Notes under the pieces: generated by a model | Database searches by the model: none | Told to the model about the DNA's origin: nothing | Seen by the model: the letters and a program-made list of their open reading frames with translations, nothing else | Translations under genes and position numbers: made by a program | Shown: in pieces, positions 38,686-47,345 of the stretch | How positions within the stretch are numbered: the stretch's first letter is position 1 | How the letters are laid out: each line of letters starts with the position of its first letter | NCBI GenBank assembly: GCA_963821735.1 | Contig: CAWGFK010000009.1 | Span: 1 to 64,000, forward strand | Reading direction: 5' to 3' | Source: Laspinema sp963821735 | Lineage (GTDB): Bacteria > Cyanobacteriota > Cyanobacteriia > Cyanobacteriales > Laspinemataceae | DNA: 64,000 nt

Positions 38686-39144
38686 TCATTCTCGCACTCC
38701 CGCAGGCAAAGAGCCTGGAGGCGGTTGATTGACTACAGCCCAGAATAGGCCTAGGCTTTTGATGGCATCCACAAACTCGTGGAAGTCTAGGGGCTTGATG
38801 ACATAGCCATTCACCCCTAGATTGTAGCTGCTAATGAGGTCCGATTCTTCACGAGAAGCGGTCAAAATCACGACGGGAATCTGCCGTAAATCCGTGGTAG
38901 ACTTCATTTGTGCCAGCACTTCCAGCCCATCGATTTTGGGCAGTTTGAGGTCGAGCATCACCAGGATGGGATGTCCTTCTCTCCTCAATCTAAAGATACC
39001 CCGACGAAACAAATAATCGAGCGCTTCTTCCCCATCCCGCACGACGATGACTTCATTGGCTAGGTTATTCTCCGCCAGTCCCGTCAAAATTAGCTCTATA
39101 TCATTGGCATTATCTTCTACCAGTAGAATGCGTTTGATATCCAT
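38686..39144 (-). CDS. single-domain response regulator, Rcp1-like
   Basis: This protein of about 152 residues is a lone receiver: MDIKRILLVEDNANDIELIL, LVMLDLKLPKIDG with the phospho-Asp, PVVILTASREE (Thr) and YVIKPLDFHEF (Lys). The insertion around FRRGIFRLRREGHP is the kind seen in Rcp1, the partner of cyanobacterial phytochrome Cph1. There is no output domain, so it relays phosphate. I start at 39144 because GGGAG lies about 9 nt upstream. The longer frame to 39183 is less likely. It sits between the membrane kinase and the hybrid kinase on the same strand. Confidence 0.92.
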   Translation of the reverse strand: MDIKRILLVEDNANDIELILTGLAENNLANEVIVVRDGEEALDYLFRRGIFRLRREGHPILVMLDLKLPKIDGLEVLAQMKSTTDLRQIPVVILTASREESDLISSYNLGVNGYVIKPLDFHEFVDAIKSLGLFWAVVNQPPPGSLPAGVRE

Positions 39145-39371
39145 TTTTTGTTCTCCCGGGTTCATCAGATTTAATTGGTACATGACGCTCGAATTTTATC
39201 TCATTGGATGGGGATGATAATAATCCCGGGTTATGTTTTATTATATAAAATGGGAGATTGTACCTTAATCCCTTCAATGATTCACATCCGGCTATTGCCA
39301 AGGGTTTGATCCGATAGATAAGCGGTCTTCCCTCAAGTTTACTCGGGTTTCAGTTCCTATGCCTTTTCCTT

Positions 39372-39420
39372 TGAAACCGGGTTTCTCTGTATGTTGGAGC
39401 AAGAAACCCGGTTTCTCTGG
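39372..39420. repeat. two copies of the AGAAACCCGGTTTCT palindrome
   Basis: Copies at 39373-39389 (missing a base in one arm) and 39402-39419, both followed by CTCTG or CTCTGG, lie in the gap between the receiver and membrane-kinase genes. Compare 121-187. Confidence 0.65.
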
Positions 39421-39457
39421 CTAGAGGAACCGTTGCATTATTCATGATATAACCCAT

Positions 39458-42400
39458 CTAGGATTCGGTTGAACCGAGAGCCTGATGCTCCGCCTCCACT
39501 TGTTCCGCTTCCGGTTGTTTCGGCAGAGAAAAATAGAAAGTCGCCCCGAGATCTACCTCACCTTCTGCCCAAGTGCGGCCTCCATGACGATGGATAATCC
39601 GGCGAACATTAGCCAGTCCGATGCCGGTACCTACAAAATCAGGATTGCTATGTAAGCGTTGGAACACGCCAAAGAGTTTGTGAGCATAGCGCATATCAAA
39701 TCCAATGCCATTATCTCGCACAAAAAAGATAAATTCGAGGTCACTTTCATTAAACCCCACGGTGATTTCAGCCACTTCCTGTCGTTGGCTGTACTTAATT
39801 GCATTATCGAGAAGATTTTGGAACACCAATCGTAACATGGTGGGTTCCCCTTTGACGGGGGGTAATGAGGCAATCTCCCAGATGATATGTCGATCGCTTC
39901 TTTGCATCTCCAAAGTCTGCCGCACCTCGTTCACCAGTTGATTCAGATCAACGTTGATCAAGCGCATTTGAGAACGAGCCATGCGCGAAAAGGCTAATAA
40001 ATTATCAATCAACTCTTCCGCTTGGTGGGTACTACCGACAATAATATCCAGGTAGCGCTGACTATTCTCATCCAGAGAGGGTTCAATCCGTTTGCGGAGC
40101 AAATTCACAAATCCGCTAATATGTCGCAGAGGCGCACGCAAATCATGGGAGACGGAATACGCAAAGGATTCGAGTTCTTGATTGGCGGCTTCCAGTTGGG
40201 CGGTGCGATCGCTGACCCGGCGTTCCAGACTGGCATTGAGACGCTTAATTTCACTCTCGTAAAGTTTGCGATCGCTAATATCAATACAAGACCCCACATA
40301 GCCCTCAAATCGGCCATCCAGGGAAAATCGAGGCACGGCGCGATCTAACACCCAACGGTATTCTCCATCATACCGGCGCAGGCGATATTCCATCTCAAAG
40401 GGTTGACGAAGGTCAAAGGCTGTATGATAAGTATTAAGGCAAAATTGGTAGTCTTCCGGATGCACTCCTTCCGCCCAACCATTGCCAATTTCTTCTGCTA
40501 AAGTCCTGCCGGTAAATTCCAACCAGGGTTGATTAAAGTAATAACATTGCCGATCGATTCCTGCTAACCAAATATAAACCGGGGCAGCATCAGCCATTGT
40601 GCGAAACCGTTGCTCACTTTCGAGTAAAGCAAATTGAGCCTGTTTGCGATCGGTGATATCTTCATAGGCTAACCCGAGACAGTGATTTGGCAGAGGAAAG
40701 GCTTTCAGGGAACAATAGCGTTCCTCCCCAGCCTCGTTGCTGTAGATGACTTCGGGAAAATCCCGTGCTTCCGAGCTATTCAAAACCTCTATCAATTCGA
40801 CAATCCGTGAGGTTTTGACCAGATGGGGAAATAAAGTCTCAATCCGCATTCCTACAGCCCGGTCTAAATCTTTTCCAGCCAGTTGACTCGCCGCCGGATT
40901 AGCACTAACTAGCTCAAAGGAAGGGAATTCATCGGTTGAGGTGAGTTGCCAAACACTTAAACCAACTTGAATATTTTTGACCACATCGGCATAGCGTTTG
41001 ATTTCAGCTTGGGCGCGTTTTTGGGCGGTGATGTCATAAAAGGTGACCACGGCGGCGACAATTTCGCCCTCGGTGTTGCGAATGGGGCCGGAGTTAGCGA
41101 GGACGGTGACCCGGGTGCCATCGGCGCGTTGGATTTCCAGTTCTTCTTCAACCACAACCTCTCCGGTAGAGATGGATCGCGCTAAGGGTAATGCGGCAGG
41201 GTTGTAGGGTTTACCGTCAGGGTGAAAAATTTGGTAGGAAGTATGGAGATAATCCGGGATCCTGATGAGGGGAGTCAGGGAAATGCCTAAAATTTCTCTA
41301 ACTTGGTGATTCATCAAGACTAACTGCCCGGAGGGGGCTTCGGCAACGATCGCCCCGGCAGGCATTTGCTGCAAAATGGCACTGAGGAGTTGTTGTTGGG
41401 ATTCGAGGTCCGCTAGGAGGATCTCCCGTTCTTCCTTATGGCGCTTGCGATCGCTGATATCCAGGGAGATTCCTGCGAGTAAGCGTCTTCCGGAGGGTTC
41501 GCGCATGGGGAATTTCCAGGAAATCCAATAATGCTTCCCGTCGGGGTGTTCAACAGTTTCTACAAATTCCTGGGGTTGGTCAGTTTCTAATACAGTGGCA
41601 TCATGAGCTTGTAGTTCTTGGGCGACTGCCTCGGGAAAGAGGTCCGCGTCGGTGTGACCCACCCATTCCTCCTGGGGACGCTGCCACAACCGTTCTACTA
41701 TGGGATTGACGTAAATATAGCGTCCGGCTTCGTCTTTAAAGTAAGCGGCAACGGGGCTATAGTTCATAAAGGTCTCGAATCGCTGTTGAGTCTGCCCGAG
41801 GGACTCTTCGGTTTGCTTGCGATCGCTGATGTCCATTGCAATGCCTGTCATTCGGACTGCTGTGCCACTGGCATCTGTAAAGACTCGTCCTTTGCCTAAG
41901 ATCCAGCGAATCTCCTCCGGTGAAGGCTGAATCCGAAATTCTAAGCTGTAGGGGGTATTTTTTGCCACCGCCTGGGCGATCGCCTCCTTGACTCGTTCCC
42001 GGTCCTCGGGATGAATCAGGTTTAAAGAACTCTCGAATGTCCGATCTAATTGACCCGGACTCACCCCGTAAATTTCCGCCAGATTGTCCGATCGAATCAC
42101 TTCGTTGGTGCTCAGATTCCAATCCCAAAATCCCATTCGTCCGGCTTCTAAAGAGAGTTGCAGGCGTTCTTTGGTTTGTTGGCGATCGCTGACATCGGTG
42201 AGCATTAGATGGGTCCCCTGAAACTGACCCTGGTCATCAAAAATGGAATTCATGGAGACGATCGCCCACAGCAAGGACTGATCGCTACGGCGAAATCGCC
42301 CATCCCATTGTTCAGAATATCCGGGATAGAGTTGGGTCAGAGTCTGGTATCCCTCCGGGCGATTGCCTTGGTCAAACCAGTCAAAAAAGGGGCGATCGAG

Positions 42401-42901
42401 CATCGATTCTGGAGAACAGCCTAACATTTGAGCCATTCGCTGATTCACATAGCGGGTTCGCCCTGCCTCATCCAAAATCCAGATGCCTTCTGATGCGGTT
42501 TCTACAATCCGACGATAGCGTTCTTCACTTTGCTTGAGTTGAGTCAAGCTGATTTCTAACTGTCGTTTCACCTGATGGAGTTTGGTGTTCAGCTTGGCGA
42601 TCGTCAGGGTAACTAAGACAAACAACCCCATTCGCAGCAGGTTGGTTCCACTGATCACGGTTAAGCTCTGGACGGGAACGACTAAAAAATAGTCGAGGGC
42701 TAATACCGAAAGTACCGTGGTCACCAGTCCTGGCCCAATTCCCCCATACCAAGTCATCCCCGTTACAGCGACAAAAAAGAACAGAAACAGGGTTGAAGCC
42801 AGGATGGGTTTGAAGACGAGGGTCAGGAGTAAGGCAATGAGGACAGTTAAGACAGCCGCGCTATAGGAGAAAACCGGCGATCGGGGTATAGGTCGCACCA
42901 T
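39458..42901 (-). CDS. membrane multi-PAS sensor histidine kinase (DUF4118 type)
   Basis: This 1147-residue kinase has four N-terminal transmembrane helices in about 100 residues (AAVLTVLIALLLTLVF and TLFLFFFVAVTGMTWY, then two more), like the DUF4118 segment of KdpD. Six PAS domains follow (for example YRRIVETASEGIWILDEAGR, RFETFMNYSPVAAYFKDEAG, RFRTMADAAPVYIWLAG). The kinase core has SYSVSHDLRAPLRHIS-type HisKA (here FAYSVSHDLRAPLRHISGF) and HATPase_c with LRLVFQNLLDNAIKYSQRQ, DNGIGFDMRYAHKLFGVFQR and GTGIGLANVRRIIHRHGG. The PHY-type HisKA matches partners of Rcp1 regulators. It is followed by such a regulator after 313 bp. The stimulus is unknown. Confidence 0.93.
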   Translation of the reverse strand: MVRPIPRSPVFSYSAAVLTVLIALLLTLVFKPILASTLFLFFFVAVTGMTWYGGIGPGLVTTVLSVLALDYFLVVPVQSLTVISGTNLLRMGLFVLVTLTIAKLNTKLHQVKRQLEISLTQLKQSEERYRRIVETASEGIWILDEAGRTRYVNQRMAQMLGCSPESMLDRPFFDWFDQGNRPEGYQTLTQLYPGYSEQWDGRFRRSDQSLLWAIVSMNSIFDDQGQFQGTHLMLTDVSDRQQTKERLQLSLEAGRMGFWDWNLSTNEVIRSDNLAEIYGVSPGQLDRTFESSLNLIHPEDRERVKEAIAQAVAKNTPYSLEFRIQPSPEEIRWILGKGRVFTDASGTAVRMTGIAMDISDRKQTEESLGQTQQRFETFMNYSPVAAYFKDEAGRYIYVNPIVERLWQRPQEEWVGHTDADLFPEAVAQELQAHDATVLETDQPQEFVETVEHPDGKHYWISWKFPMREPSGRRLLAGISLDISDRKRHKEEREILLADLESQQQLLSAILQQMPAGAIVAEAPSGQLVLMNHQVREILGISLTPLIRIPDYLHTSYQIFHPDGKPYNPAALPLARSISTGEVVVEEELEIQRADGTRVTVLANSGPIRNTEGEIVAAVVTFYDITAQKRAQAEIKRYADVVKNIQVGLSVWQLTSTDEFPSFELVSANPAASQLAGKDLDRAVGMRIETLFPHLVKTSRIVELIEVLNSSEARDFPEVIYSNEAGEERYCSLKAFPLPNHCLGLAYEDITDRKQAQFALLESEQRFRTMADAAPVYIWLAGIDRQCYYFNQPWLEFTGRTLAEEIGNGWAEGVHPEDYQFCLNTYHTAFDLRQPFEMEYRLRRYDGEYRWVLDRAVPRFSLDGRFEGYVGSCIDISDRKLYESEIKRLNASLERRVSDRTAQLEAANQELESFAYSVSHDLRAPLRHISGFVNLLRKRIEPSLDENSQRYLDIIVGSTHQAEELIDNLLAFSRMARSQMRLINVDLNQLVNEVRQTLEMQRSDRHIIWEIASLPPVKGEPTMLRLVFQNLLDNAIKYSQRQEVAEITVGFNESDLEFIFFVRDNGIGFDMRYAHKLFGVFQRLHSNPDFVGTGIGLANVRRIIHRHGGRTWAEGEVDLGATFYFSLPKQPEAEQVEAEHQALGSTES

Positions 42902-43236
42902 TGAGACTCTTTACATTTGGATAAAGGAAGTTTACTCAAAAACTTATAGTTTTAAAGTAACAAGAAAAGCGGGCATTTTTACCCAAATTTGTCCCAATCG
43001 TTAATCGGTTGTTGTTCTAAATATCAACCCATTCTCCTCTGGTGCTGATCAAGGGGGAAGATGAGAATTTTGAAAACCGTTTAATCAACCCCAGAAATTC
43101 CGGGAGGATTGCCCCCCTAATTGTAGCGACGGCTACCCAACTTGGGTTTGATTTGATTTCGCTTGGGCATTTCACAGATGAAACTCTCATCATTTCAGCC
43201 TCGATTTCTCTGCTCTAATTCCGATACTTTTCCCCC
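42902..43236. other. intergenic region between the kinase start and the ribBA end
   Basis: About 335 bp. No gene or strong hairpin seen. It should contain the promoter of the membrane-kinase gene (minus). Confidence 0.4.
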
Positions 43237-44934
43237 TTATCCCTTAAAGCAATAGATCACTTGGGTATGGAGGCGATCGCACAGGTGGGACGGCATTTTG
43301 CTCAAGGGGAAAGACTGGCGTTGGAGTTGCACCCCGAGATTGGTCAAGGGATCGACGCCAGTGGAGACTAGGAACTGGAGTTGATTAATATCGGCCCAGA
43401 GGATGAGGCGATCGAGTATGCGAGAGATCGCCTGAACATAAGGATGTTCGGCATGGGTAAACCAATCCGTTGTAGCTAAATGCGCTTGGTCAAATCCCAG
43501 GTGAAAGGTTAACTGGGGTTTGCCAAATAAGGCCACGGTGACCGGGCGTTTTTCCTCTTGGAGCACCAGATGGTGCTCATCGGCGAGTTCGCGGATTTTT
43601 TCTAAATGCTGATACCAGGCTTGGACCTGGGCCGGAGGACCCTCCGCCAGGTCCGGTTCTTGCCAGTGGATTGCCACCGTGACCAAATAGGTTTGTAAGA
43701 GCAGATGCCCTAATTTTTCCGCCTTGGTGGCTAAATAGGTGCAATTAAACGGATTGGACTCAATCAGCAGGGGAACGCGATCGACCATTTCTAAGCCATA
43801 TCCCTTTAATCCCGCGATTTTACGCGGATTATTGGTAATCAGGCGGATTTTGCTCACCCCCAAATCATTGAGAATTTGCGCCCCAATGCCATAGTTTCGC
43901 AAGTCCGCAGGAAAGCCTAAGCGCTCATTGGCTTCCACGGTATCCAAGCCCAGATCTTGCAGAGAATAGGCTTTGAGCTTATTAATTAGGCCAATTCCCC
44001 GGCCTTCCTGGCGCAGGTAGACCACCACCCCCTCCCCGGCATTTTCAATCATTTTTAGGGCGGCTTGGAGTTGCATTCGGCAGTCACAGCGTAGGGAACC
44101 GAGGGCATCTCCAGTTAAGCATTCGGAATGGACCCGCACCATGATGGGTTTATTGGTAAAATTCGCGGGGTCTCCCTTGACGATCGCCACATGGTCTTTA
44201 TTGTCCAGGGTATTGCGATAGCCATAGATTTGGAACTGGCCGAATTCTGTGGGTAATGCTGCCACAGTTTCCCGAATCACAAACCGCTCATGTTGGAGGC
44301 GATAGGCGATTAAATCCGCGATGCTGATCATTTTCAGGTTATATTTGGCCGCATATTCGATCAGTTCGGGCAATCGCGCCATTGAGCCATCGGGATTCTG
44401 AATTTCGCAGATCACCCCGGCAGGATAGAGTCCGGCGAGTTGACTTAAGTCTACGGCAGCTTCCGTATGGCCCGCCCGTTTCAGGACCCCCCCAGAGGTG
44501 GCCCGCAGGGGAAAAATATGCCCGGGACGGCGCAAATCCTTGGGTTTGGTGTGGGGATTAATGGCAATCTGGATAGTGCGGGCGCGGTCCTCGGCAGAAA
44601 TGCCCGTGGTGACTCCTTGCTGAGGAGAGGCATCGATGCTGACGGTGAAGGCGGTTTGGTTGGTGTCGGTGTTGGTGGTTACCATTAGGGGGAGGTCTAG
44701 CTGATCCAGGCGATCGCCGGTCATCGCCAGACAAATCAACCCGCGACCATGCACCGCCATGAAATTCACGATTTCCGGTGTCACAAACTGAGCCGCACAG
44801 ATCAGATCCCCTTCATTTTCCCGGTTTTCATCATCGACCACGATAATGGACCGGCCTGCTGCAATTTCAGCGAGGGCCTCCTCTATCGAGTCAAACTCAA
44901 ACGATTGTTTTGCGGCGTTTTCTGGCAATTCCAC
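43237..44934 (-). CDS. ribBA: bifunctional RibBA with a C-terminal extension
   Basis: A 565-residue riboflavin enzyme. The N-terminal DHBP synthase (ribulose 5-phosphate to 3,4-dihydroxy-2-butanone 4-phosphate) shows SIIVVDDENRENEGDLICAA, GRGLICLAMTG, and RRPGHIFPLRA with RAGHTEAAVDL. The GTP cyclohydrolase II domain (about 210-410) has the zinc site GDALGSLRCDCRMQLQ and YLRQEGRGIGLINKLKAYSL, then RNYGIGAQILNDLGV. Residues from about 410 on form a roughly 150-residue extension of unknown role, as in many cyanobacterial RibBA. GTG start. The gene is intact. No FMN riboswitch is seen upstream. Single gene. Confidence 0.95.
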   Translation of the reverse strand: MELPENAAKQSFEFDSIEEALAEIAAGRSIIVVDDENRENEGDLICAAQFVTPEIVNFMAVHGRGLICLAMTGDRLDQLDLPLMVTTNTDTNQTAFTVSIDASPQQGVTTGISAEDRARTIQIAINPHTKPKDLRRPGHIFPLRATSGGVLKRAGHTEAAVDLSQLAGLYPAGVICEIQNPDGSMARLPELIEYAAKYNLKMISIADLIAYRLQHERFVIRETVAALPTEFGQFQIYGYRNTLDNKDHVAIVKGDPANFTNKPIMVRVHSECLTGDALGSLRCDCRMQLQAALKMIENAGEGVVVYLRQEGRGIGLINKLKAYSLQDLGLDTVEANERLGFPADLRNYGIGAQILNDLGVSKIRLITNNPRKIAGLKGYGLEMVDRVPLLIESNPFNCTYLATKAEKLGHLLLQTYLVTVAIHWQEPDLAEGPPAQVQAWYQHLEKIRELADEHHLVLQEEKRPVTVALFGKPQLTFHLGFDQAHLATTDWFTHAEHPYVQAISRILDRLILWADINQLQFLVSTGVDPLTNLGVQLQRQSFPLSKMPSHLCDRLHTQVIYCFKG

Positions 44935-45141
44935 AGATAAAATCTTTCGCGTAAATGTAATGTTTTGATTTAGGCAAGCTAAGTTTATTGTAGCCCGTTT
45001 CCCGACCGGAAATTTTGCACGGATTTGGAGTACACCGGAATGGTTTGGGACGATTTCTGGTCAAAGCATGATTTTGAAGTTCTGTCAATCCCGGAATTTG
45101 GGGGCGATCAAGGTGGGATGGGGTGGGATCAGGGGGGATTT

Positions 45142-45235
45142 ACCACCCCGTCCCTTCGGGACACCCCTCCAAGGGAGGGGAATCAGCCCCAAAATTCCCC
45201 TCCCTTGGAGGGGTGTCCCGAAGGGACGGGGTGGT
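45142..45235. repeat. perfect inverted repeat with 40-bp arms
   Basis: The left arm at 45142-45181 and the right arm at 45196-45235 are exact complements across all 40 bases, around a 14-nt loop. Each arm has inner palindromes (CGTCCCTTCGGGAC, CCCTCCAAGGGAGG). It lies between the divergent ribBA and ABC-permease genes. Long hypothetical frames here (45025-45320) only translate the repeat. Confidence 0.95.
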
Positions 45236-45444
45236 CTCTTTTTCTGAGTTTCAACTTAGGAAATCAGGCCGAAAACCCTTGGACTGTAACGCTTACGGGG
45301 TCTTTAAAATTTTAGAATGAAACAGCCCTAGGGGCAAGAGGGGGTGCAAGGGGAGAGAGTCGGAATAAACGAGGCGATCGCGCTATGATAGCCTTCACTG
45401 GTGAACAAGAACACTTCATCGATTATTGGATAGGATACTCGCTT

Positions 45445-46545
45445 ATGGTTCCCGTTGCCCTGCGAATGATTTGGGAAGCGAAAGGACGCTTTGCGATCGC
45501 CGTTCTGGGGATTGCCTTTAGTGTCATGCTGATGCTCTTTTTACTCGGGGTTTACCAAGGGGTAAAATTTGGATCAAAAAGTTATGTTTTACATACCCAA
45601 GCATCAGTTTGGGTCAGTCAACGCAATACCCGAAATTTAATTAAAACCTCTTCATTTTTACCCGAAACCCTCGGCAATTCCCTGGGTCAAGTAGAGGGAG
45701 TTAAAAGCGTGGATAGTCTCATCCGCGCCATTGCTCCCGCCGAATTCCCCGATAAAACGGTTACCTTATATATCTTTGGATTTGACACTGAAAGTCAAAT
45801 CGGCGCACCGGAAATCAGTTCCGGAACCTCCAATCTCCAACCCCAAGAAATTATTTTAGACCGAGCTTTTACCGCCACCCATCACTTAAAAATTGGTGAC
45901 TCTCTTTCCCTGCAAGGCTATCCCTTTAAAATTGTCGGAATTAGCAGAGGCACGAACTTAATTGTCGGCCAATTTGCCTTTACTCGCCTGGATGATGTTC
46001 CTCGCTTACTCGGATTGCGAAATGTCCGCAGCTTTTTCCTGCTCAATCTCGACTCCGATTCCCCAGAAATCATCTCCCGCTTAGAAAAACAATTTCCCGA
46101 TTTAGTCTTTATTCCTAAAGCTGAATTTGCCGCACATAATGTCGAAGAAATGGAAATCGGTGTCCTGCCCATTCTCTGGACTATCGTCTTATTTGGCGCG
46201 ATTACCGGAGGCACAGTCATTGTCCTGATGATGTACACTTCCGTCCTCGAAAAACGGGAAGATTATGCCATGTTAAAAGCCGTCGGTGCATCCCAAAACT
46301 TTTTAGGAACCCTCGTCTTAAAACAATCCATGTTAGCCGCAGTATTGGGCTTTTCCCTGGGATTAATTGTGGATATTACCTTTGCCCCCTTGCTGAATGA
46401 AGTTATTCCGTCCTTGTTATTAGTGTTTACCTGGCAGGATGCGGCTGGAGTATTAATCGCCTGCTTAATCCTGGGAGCCATTGGCACTTTGGCCCCGATT
46501 AGAACCTTGAAACATATCTATCCCGCAGAAGTATTTAGAGCTTAA
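45445..46545 (+). CDS. ABC transporter permease, FtsX/DevC-like
   Basis: A permease of about 366 residues with the FtsX/MacB topology: a first helix after a short start (FAIAVLGIAFSVMLMLFLLG), a periplasmic domain of about 190 residues (LDRAFTATHHLKIGDSLSLQ, IVGISRGTNLIVG), then three helices (ILWTIVLFGAITGGTVIVL; LAAVLGFSLGLIVDITFA; AGVLIACLILGAIGTLAPI). It resembles heterocyst DevC permeases. I prefer the Met at 45445. A Met at 45385 adds 20 residues. The ATPase gene starts 2 bp after the stop. There is no membrane-fusion protein gene next to it, so the third partner must be elsewhere. Confidence 0.85.
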   Translation: MVPVALRMIWEAKGRFAIAVLGIAFSVMLMLFLLGVYQGVKFGSKSYVLHTQASVWVSQRNTRNLIKTSSFLPETLGNSLGQVEGVKSVDSLIRAIAPAEFPDKTVTLYIFGFDTESQIGAPEISSGTSNLQPQEIILDRAFTATHHLKIGDSLSLQGYPFKIVGISRGTNLIVGQFAFTRLDDVPRLLGLRNVRSFFLLNLDSDSPEIISRLEKQFPDLVFIPKAEFAAHNVEEMEIGVLPILWTIVLFGAITGGTVIVLMMYTSVLEKREDYAMLKAVGASQNFLGTLVLKQSMLAAVLGFSLGLIVDITFAPLLNEVIPSLLLVFTWQDAAGVLIACLILGAIGTLAPIRTLKHIYPAEVFRA

Positions 46546-46547
46546 TC

Positions 46548-47246
46548 ATGGCCAATTATTCTATCTTAAAAGCCGAACATTTGTACAAAATGTATGGACA
46601 AAGAAATCTGAACTTAGTGCAAGCTGTTGAAGATGTCAGCCTAGAGTTGAAAGCCGGGGAACTCGTCCTGATTAGCGGACCCAATGGCAGTGGCAAAACC
46701 ACCCTCCTCTCTTTATTAGGTTGTATGGGAAAACCCACAGAAGGCATGATAAAAATTCTGGATTGCGAAGTCACTTGTCTGCGCCAAACCGAACTCACCG
46801 AATTTAGATTGAAAAACATTGGATTCATTTTTCAAACCTTCCGCCTGCTGAATTTTCTAACGGTCCTAGAAAACGTCAAACTGATTTTAAACTTAGCCGG
46901 AAAAACCGGCGTAGCCGCCCATCAACGGGCTAAACTTTTATTAGAGGAGTTAAACATCGCCCATCGCGCCAATTTCTTCCCTCCTGCCTTAAGTGGTGGG
47001 GAAAAACAACGGGTGGCGATCGCCCGTGCCCTCGCCAACGACCCCCCGTTACTCTTAGCTGACGAACCCACCGGCAGCCTAGACTATCAAACGGGACAAT
47101 CGGTGATTCAGCTATTAAGCAACGTTGCCAAAACCCATCAAAAAGCGGTGGCAGTCGTCACCCACGACCCCCGCATCGAACACTACGCCGATCGCATCCT
47201 AAAAATGGAAGATGGACATCTAACCCCTAAAACCAATTGTTCGTAG
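46548..47246 (+). CDS. ABC transporter ATP-binding protein, LolD/DevA-like
   Basis: A 232-residue ATPase with Walker A ISGPNGSGKTTLLSLLG, Q-loop FIFQTFRLLNFLTVLEN, signature ALSGGEKQRVAIARALAND, Walker B LLLADEPTGSLD and switch VAVVTHDPRIEHYADRI. The EPTGSLD ending is typical of the MacB/LolD/FtsE group. It is cotranscribed with the permease 2 bp upstream and drives it. Exported cargo is unknown. A repeat array follows immediately. Confidence 0.92.
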   Translation: MANYSILKAEHLYKMYGQRNLNLVQAVEDVSLELKAGELVLISGPNGSGKTTLLSLLGCMGKPTEGMIKILDCEVTCLRQTELTEFRLKNIGFIFQTFRLLNFLTVLENVKLILNLAGKTGVAAHQRAKLLLEELNIAHRANFFPPALSGGEKQRVAIARALANDPPLLLADEPTGSLDYQTGQSVIQLLSNVAKTHQKAVAVVTHDPRIEHYADRILKMEDGHLTPKTNCS

Positions 47247-47298
47247 TAACAACTTCAGTCGTTCTCTTCAATTGTTCGTAGTAACGACTTCAGTCGTT
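47242..47298. repeat. two copies of the AACGACTTCAGTCGTT palindrome
   Basis: Copies near 47242-47263 (one mismatch) and 47276-47298, starting at the ATPase stop codon and ending 47 bp before ligA. They face the same way, and both follow TTGTTCGTAGTAAC. Confidence 0.8.
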
Positions 47299-47345
47299 CC
47301 CAATCTCCCAAACCCAACTCAAACCCAATTACTCCTCCAAAACCC

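Noticed and set aside
44935..45141. FMN riboswitch upstream of ribBA
   Set aside because: The conserved RFN element words are not present in the leader.
45025..45320. small plus-strand ORFs between ribBA and the ABC permease
   Set aside because: They only translate the 40-bp inverted repeat and its flanks. No protein character.
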